This document shows, in pieces, positions 5,255-8,508 of a stretch of DNA of 8,508 nucleotides (its first letter is position 1; every line of letters begins with the position of its first letter). The stretch is from positions 1-8,508 of the forward strand of contig JAUUVE010000071.1 of NCBI GenBank assembly GCA_030589715.1, written 5' to 3'. The position numbers and the translations under genes were made by a program. This DNA is from Desulfobacteraceae bacterium (GTDB taxonomy: Bacteria; Desulfobacterota; DSM-4660; Desulfatiglandales; Desulfatiglandaceae). The notes under the pieces are model-generated. The model was not told the DNA's origin. It did not search any database and was given only the letters and a program-made list of their open reading frames with translations.

Positions 5255-6169
5255 GTGAGAGATAGCGGAGCAACACAAGCAAGTCCAAGCTCAAAGGGTG
5301 TCGCACCAGGGCGAGCATCAATCCATAAGAGACAAGCGCCTGCCAAACTGAATATCCGACTTAAGGTAATAGGACGCCGGCCAGATGGATATCACGAATT
5401 GGTGTCCATAATGGTGCCCGTCGCCCTATTTGACTACCTTGAACTGGAGAGGCTCCCTCAAAAGGAAATCACCCTTGCCTGTGAGGGTCTCTCCCTGCCC
5501 GATGATGAGCAAAACCTTGTCTATCGAGCTGCGCAGGCCTTTTTTGCCCGCACCGGCATCGGCGGCGGGGTTTCCATAAGACTCACCAAGAATATCCCTA
5601 TTGCGGCGGGCTTGGGAGGGGGCAGCAGCGATGCCGCTGGCACCCTTAAATGCTTGAACGATATGTGGTCCAACCCCCCCCTTGGCCCCCGGGATCTGTG
5701 GGAACTGGCATCGGTCCTAGGGGCCGACGTCCCCTTCTTCTTACTCAGCAGACCATCCATAGCTAGGGGGATAGGGGAGGTGTTGGAGCCTATTGAAAAA
5801 TGGCCCAGATTCTGGTATGTTATAGTTACACCACCCCTTAAGGTCCCTACTTCGTGGGTCTATGCTAACTTGAAATTAAGGTTGACAAGGGGAGAATATA
5901 ATTTTATATTAGCCCTCTTAAAAAAAGAGCCCATCCGGATAGGTCATATCCTTGAAAATGACCTGGAGTCGGTGACCGCTATTCATTTCCCTGTTATCAG
6001 AGATATCAAGAAGTCATTGCTAGATGCAGGGGCGGTGGGTGCCCTAATGTCAGGCAGCGGGCCCAGTGTCTTCGGAGTTTTCGAATCAAGAGATAAGGCC
6101 CTATTGGCAAAAAGATCTCTTGTGCCCCACAATATGGGGGATATTTTTTTGGCCCAGGGCCTTTTCTGA
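5255..6169 (+). CDS. ispE: 4-diphosphocytidyl-2-C-methyl-D-erythritol kinase
   Basis: A cytoplasmic GHMP-family kinase that phosphorylates the 2-hydroxyl of CDP-methylerythritol with ATP in the MEP pathway to isoprenoids. In this 304-residue frame motif 1 is PAKLNIRL (29-36, Lys31), followed by the typical RPDGYHEL (42-49). The ATP loop PIAAGLGGGSSDAAGTL is at 115-131, catalytic Asp158 is in GADVPFF (156-162), NDLE is at 235-238, and motif 3 MSGSGPSVFG is at 265-274. All key residues are present. GTG 5255 is the only ATG/GTG/TTG start between an in-frame TAG (5243-5245) and motif 1. It gives an N-terminus some 20 residues longer than usual and has a weak ribosome binding site, so the true start may be a rarer codon nearer 5320. 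tRNA-Gln follows after 23 bases. Confidence 0.93.
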   Translation: MRDSGATQASPSSKGVAPGRASIHKRQAPAKLNIRLKVIGRRPDGYHELVSIMVPVALFDYLELERLPQKEITLACEGLSLPDDEQNLVYRAAQAFFARTGIGGGVSIRLTKNIPIAAGLGGGSSDAAGTLKCLNDMWSNPPLGPRDLWELASVLGADVPFFLLSRPSIARGIGEVLEPIEKWPRFWYVIVTPPLKVPTSWVYANLKLRLTRGEYNFILALLKKEPIRIGHILENDLESVTAIHFPVIRDIKKSLLDAGAVGALMSGSGPSVFGVFESRDKALLAKRSLVPHNMGDIFLAQGLF

Positions 6170-6192
6170 CCTCTGTTTTCCGTCTTCCGTTC

Positions 6193-6267
6193 TGGGGTGT
6201 CGTCAAGTGGTAAGACACGGGCCTTTGGAGCCCGCATTCGGAGGTTCGAATCCTCCCACCCCAGCCA
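6193..6267 (+). tRNA. tRNA-Gln, anticodon TTG
   Basis: A full cloverleaf of 75 bases including encoded CCA. Acceptor stem TGGGGTG/CACCCCA has the U1-A72 pair typical of bacterial tRNA-Gln. The D arm is GTC/GAC with AAGTGGTAA loop; anticodon stem CGGGC/GCCCG is perfect, with loop CTTTGGA giving anticodon TTG (bases 34-36). The variable region is CATTC, and the T arm is GGAGG/CCTCC with loop TTCGAAT. Discriminator is G73. It lies 23 bases after ispE and may be cotranscribed with it and prs. Confidence 0.97.
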
Positions 6268-6279
6268 GTTTGGAAGCGA

Positions 6280-6369
6280 CTGAAGTGAACTCAAGCGGAT
6301 AAAGGTAAAAGTTAGTGGATGCGTTACTTCAACATCATGTTGGCGTTTGATAACTTTAGCTCACTTTAG
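6280..6369 (+). repeat. Nested inverted repeat in the tRNA-Gln/prs spacer
   Basis: Three pairing layers occur in order. Bases 6280-6291 pair with 6358-6369 (12 positions, one mismatch and one G-U). AAAGTTA (6308-6314) pairs with TAACTTT (6351-6357), directly next to the outer arm. At the centre CAACAT (6330-6335), one base, and ATGTTG (6337-6342) make a perfect palindrome that could be an operator. TCACTT also repeats directly at 6361-6366 and 6371-6376. It could be a folded prs leader, a processing signal for the tRNA 3' side, or a protein site. Confidence 0.5.
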
Positions 6370-6388
6370 ATCACTTATTATTGTGGGG

Positions 6389-7336
6389 ATGAGATTGGAA
6401 CCGGAAATGAAGCTGTTCGGTGGAACATCCAACACATCTTTGGTGCTTGAGGTATGCGACTATATTGGTATTGCACCTGGAAAGATCAGCGCCAAGACAT
6501 TTAGCGATGGAGAAACCCAGGTTGAAATCAGGGAAAATATCAGGGGCCGGGATGTATTTGTTGTCCAGTCCACCTGCACGCCGGTCAATGACAACCTCAT
6601 GCAACTCTTGATAATTATGGATGCCCTAAAAAGGGCGTCAGCCAAACGGATCACGGCGGTGATTCCTTATTACGGTTATAGCCGGCAAGATCGAAAGGTC
6701 AAGCCGCGGGTCCCCATCAGTGCAAAGCTTGTTGCAGACCTAATAACCGTCGCCGGGGCGAACAGGGTTGTATCCGTAGATCTCCATGCAGGACAGATCC
6801 AGGGGTACTTTAACATACCGGTAGACAATATCTTTGCCGCTCCCGTCTTGTTGAAATATATTCACGATAACCTGCAAGACGAGTTGGTTATTGTCTCGCC
6901 CGATGCCGGGGGTGTGGAAAGGGCTCGCGCCTTTGCCAAGCGCCTTAATACATCCCTGGCCATAATAGATAAGAGGCGTGAGTCCGCCAATGTGGCAGAG
7001 GCGATGAACATTATTGGAGCGGTGGAAGACAAAACCGCTATTATCCTTGATGATATGGTTGATACGGCAGGCACATTAGTCCAGGCTGCTGGTGCACTGA
7101 AGGATAGAGGTGCATCGGAGACCCACGCCTGCTGTACCCATCCCGTCCTGTCAGGTCCTGCCATCGAAAGGATCGAGGCCTCACCCATCGACAGCCTGGT
7201 CGTAACCAACACAATCCCCTTGAATGATAAGGCCAGGAATTCCAAGAAGATCGTGGCCTTATCGGTAGCGGAACTCCTGGGGGAGACCATCAAGAGGATC
7301 CACGCTTCTGATTCAGTCAGTACGTTATTTGTCTAA
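6389..7336 (+). CDS. prs: Ribose-phosphate pyrophosphokinase (PRPP synthetase)
   Basis: A cytoplasmic enzyme making 5-phosphoribosyl 1-pyrophosphate from ribose 5-phosphate and ATP, the precursor for purines, pyrimidines, NAD, histidine and tryptophan. From ATG 6389 the product has 315 residues, the normal bacterial class I length. Motifs: KLFGGTSN near the start, FSDGE (38-42), the ATP-binding YSRQDRK (97-103), VDLHAGQIQGYF (130-141, catalytic-region His133), VSPDAGGV (169-176), the flexible-loop KRR (195-197) and the PRPP-binding loop DDMVDTAGTL (221-230). Start is uncertain: ATG 6407, six codons later, would begin MKLFGG, and GTG 6383 or TTG 6347 are also open; none has a strong ribosome binding site. 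Placement between tRNA-Gln and rplY fits a conserved order recalled from Desulfobacterota. An inverted repeat occupies its leader. Confidence 0.96.
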   Translation: MRLEPEMKLFGGTSNTSLVLEVCDYIGIAPGKISAKTFSDGETQVEIRENIRGRDVFVVQSTCTPVNDNLMQLLIIMDALKRASAKRITAVIPYYGYSRQDRKVKPRVPISAKLVADLITVAGANRVVSVDLHAGQIQGYFNIPVDNIFAAPVLLKYIHDNLQDELVIVSPDAGGVERARAFAKRLNTSLAIIDKRRESANVAEAMNIIGAVEDKTAIILDDMVDTAGTLVQAAGALKDRGASETHACCTHPVLSGPAIERIEASPIDSLVVTNTIPLNDKARNSKKIVALSVAELLGETIKRIHASDSVSTLFV

Positions 7337-7349
7337 TTTTGGGGAGGAG

Positions 7350-7373
7350 AAGGCCCTAAGATTATGTGGCCTT
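7350..7373 (+). other. Stem-loop between prs and rplY
   Basis: AAGGCC (7350-7355) and GGCCTT (7368-7373) form a perfect 6-bp stem with a 12-base loop. No U-tract follows, so it does not look like an intrinsic terminator; it could be a processing site or an mRNA structure ahead of rplY. A Shine-Dalgarno-like GGGGAGGAG lies just before it (7341-7349). Confidence 0.3.
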
Positions 7374-7414
7374 TACTACTTTGTGAAAAATTTTATTAAT
7401 GCCGGAGGTAATAA

Positions 7415-8074
7415 ATGACTCAACCAGTGCTTGCTGCCCGAGTGAGAAAGAGCAAAGGAAAAGGGGCAGCCAAAAAGCTTAGACAGAACAACCAGATCCC
7501 TGCCATTTTTTATGGCCCCAATACAGATCCCATTATGTTAACAGTGGATTATCCTGAACTTGAAAACATGCTTAAACAGGGAATGGGCGAAAATATCATC
7601 TTGGATCTCGAGGTAAGATCGGAGCAGGGGACTGAGACACGAAAGGCCATCCTAAAGGACCTTCAAGTTGCCCCTGTCGATGACACTTTTGTTCATGCCG
7701 ATTTTTACGAGATCTCAATGGATAAGGAAATCACCGTTGATATTCAAATCCGCCTGATGAACACCCCGGTAGGGGTGACAAACGGGGGTATCTTACAGCA
7801 TATCAGAAGGGAGCTAACGGTCTCTTGCCTGCCTGATAAGTTGATTGATTCACTGGATTTGGATGTATCCGGCCTAGACATCGGGGATTCCTTACATATC
7901 CGGGATATTGAACTGCCGGAGGGTATCACCTCCACAGAAGAGGCCCATCAGACGGTGGCCGTAGTCGCCGCTCCTACCGTCAAGCTGGAAGAGGGTGAAG
8001 AAGAAGAGCTTGAGGAGAAGGCCGAAGAAGAGGCCAAGGAAGAGGCGGCCGAGCCGGAAGGTGAAAATCCCTAA
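7415..8074 (+). CDS. rplY: 50S ribosomal protein L25, CTC (general stress) form
   Basis: Binds 5S rRNA in the large ribosomal subunit. The 219-residue product is the long CTC/TL5 type rather than the 94-residue E. coli form. The N-terminal L25 domain (about 4-100) has GKGAAKKLRQNNQIPAIFYG (15-34), LKDLQVAPVDD (80-90) and HADFYEI (94-100). A TL5 C-terminal beta domain (about 103-187) follows, with VDIQIRL (108-114) and the LDLDVSGLDIGDSLHI region (147-162). Residues 191-219 are an acidic Glu/Ala tail common in this form. GGAGG (7404-7408) lies six bases before ATG 7415, a strong ribosome binding site. It follows prs by 78 bases and precedes pth by 60 bases, the usual rplY-pth pairing. Confidence 0.96.
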   Translation: MTQPVLAARVRKSKGKGAAKKLRQNNQIPAIFYGPNTDPIMLTVDYPELENMLKQGMGENIILDLEVRSEQGTETRKAILKDLQVAPVDDTFVHADFYEISMDKEITVDIQIRLMNTPVGVTNGGILQHIRRELTVSCLPDKLIDSLDLDVSGLDIGDSLHIRDIELPEGITSTEEAHQTVAVVAAPTVKLEEGEEEELEEKAEEEAKEEAAEPEGENP

Positions 8075-8134
8075 GGGATTATCAATTTTTATCCAGCACC
8101 ATCAAGGGAAGGGGGGTGAAAGCAGCCTCAGACA

Positions 8135-8508
8135 GTGTACTTGATCGCAGGCCTCGGCAATCCAGGATCACAATATAAGGATACAAGGCATAACATAGGT
8201 TTTAGGGTAGTAGACCTGTGGAGCCAAGAGCTGGGAGTACGTCTGAGCAACCGACGCTTCCAATCAAGAAATATACGAACAAGTCTTCGAGAGAAGAGCG
8301 TCATGCTTCTTTGCCCTCTGACCTTTATGAACCGGAGTGGCAAGTCGGTGAGGGCGTGTGTCGATTATTATGATCTGGAGTGCGGAGATGTTTTGGTCGT
8401 CTTCGATGATATTGATCTCTCGGTGGGGAGATAAAAGGTGGCCAGAAATGGCGGTGCCGGGGGACACAAAGGCGTACTATCCATCATCCGTAATCTGGGT
8501 AGCACGGA
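8135..8508 (+). pseudogene. pth: Peptidyl-tRNA hydrolase with an in-frame stop, cut by window edge
   Basis: Pth frees tRNA from peptidyl-tRNA that drops off the ribosome and is normally essential. From GTG 8135 the frame reads MYLIAGLGNPG, TRHNIG with catalytic His19, Asn9, LTFMNRSG with Asn66, and VVFDDIDLSVGR with catalytic Asp91, all as in the family. TAA at 8432-8434 then ends the product at 99 residues, about half the normal 185-200. The same frame continues after the stop with KVARNGGAGGHKGVLSII, the conserved Pth glycine-rich segment, to the window end. One base change (TTA Leu to TAA) would explain it, so either the gene is broken or the base is a sequencing error. An in-frame TGA at 8117-8119 rules out an earlier start. 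The G-rich Shine-Dalgarno-like sequence (8105-8117) is unusually distant from GTG 8135. Confidence 0.8.

Noticed and set aside
7364..7399. Small ORF MWPLLLCEKFY between prs and rplY
   Set aside because: The Shine-Dalgarno-like sequence is about 14 bases away and the start lies in the loop of a hairpin; no other support.
8432..8434. Programmed recoding of the pth stop
   Set aside because: TAA is not used for selenocysteine or pyrrolysine, and no slippery site or frame change is seen; error or mutation is simpler.

Overview
This window looks like chromosomal housekeeping DNA from a Gram-negative bacterium, most likely a Desulfobacterota (former Deltaproteobacteria) member. The grounds are an LPS-type family 9 glycosyltransferase, an exported two-PDZ HtrA/DegQ protease, a DUF1844 protein, and the block ispE - tRNA-Gln - prs - rplY (CTC form) - pth, an order I recall from that phylum. 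No database search was possible, so the taxonomic call is an inference. Base composition looks even through the coding part. No insertion sequence, integrase, CRISPR array or phage gene was seen.

Layout. (1) Positions 1-540, minus strand: the first 180 codons of a family 9 glycosyltransferase that runs off the left edge. (2) Positions 541-1379: an 840-base divergent spacer without a convincing large gene. It holds candidate promoters, short repeats, an inverted pair of 8-mer arrays, a GC-rich potentially structured leader, and an 11-codon ORF with a strong Shine-Dalgarno sequence that stops just before serA. (3) Positions 1380-4989, plus strand: serA (D-3-phosphoglycerate dehydrogenase), a DUF1844 protein and a DegP/DegQ-like periplasmic serine protease, each with a good ribosome binding site. 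(4) Positions 4990-5254: a spacer bounded by inverted 7-mer tandem arrays. (5) Positions 5255 to the right edge, plus strand: ispE, tRNA-Gln(UUG), prs, rplY and pth. The pth reading frame is interrupted by an in-frame TAA at 8432-8434, although recognisable Pth sequence continues in the same frame to the window end.

How the genes fit together. SerA feeds serine, glycine and one-carbon synthesis. IspE makes isoprenoid precursors by the MEP pathway. Prs makes PRPP for nucleotides, histidine and tryptophan. The tRNA, ribosomal protein L25 and peptidyl-tRNA hydrolase serve translation. The HtrA protease handles envelope protein quality, and the glycosyltransferase probably serves cell-surface glycan synthesis. 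It is a core-gene neighbourhood, not a defence or mobile system.

The items most worth a second look are in the spacers and at the right edge: the interrupted pth, the inverted 7-mer and 8-mer arrays whose unit differs from locus to locus, the small ORF and folded leader before serA, and a nested inverted repeat between tRNA-Gln and prs.
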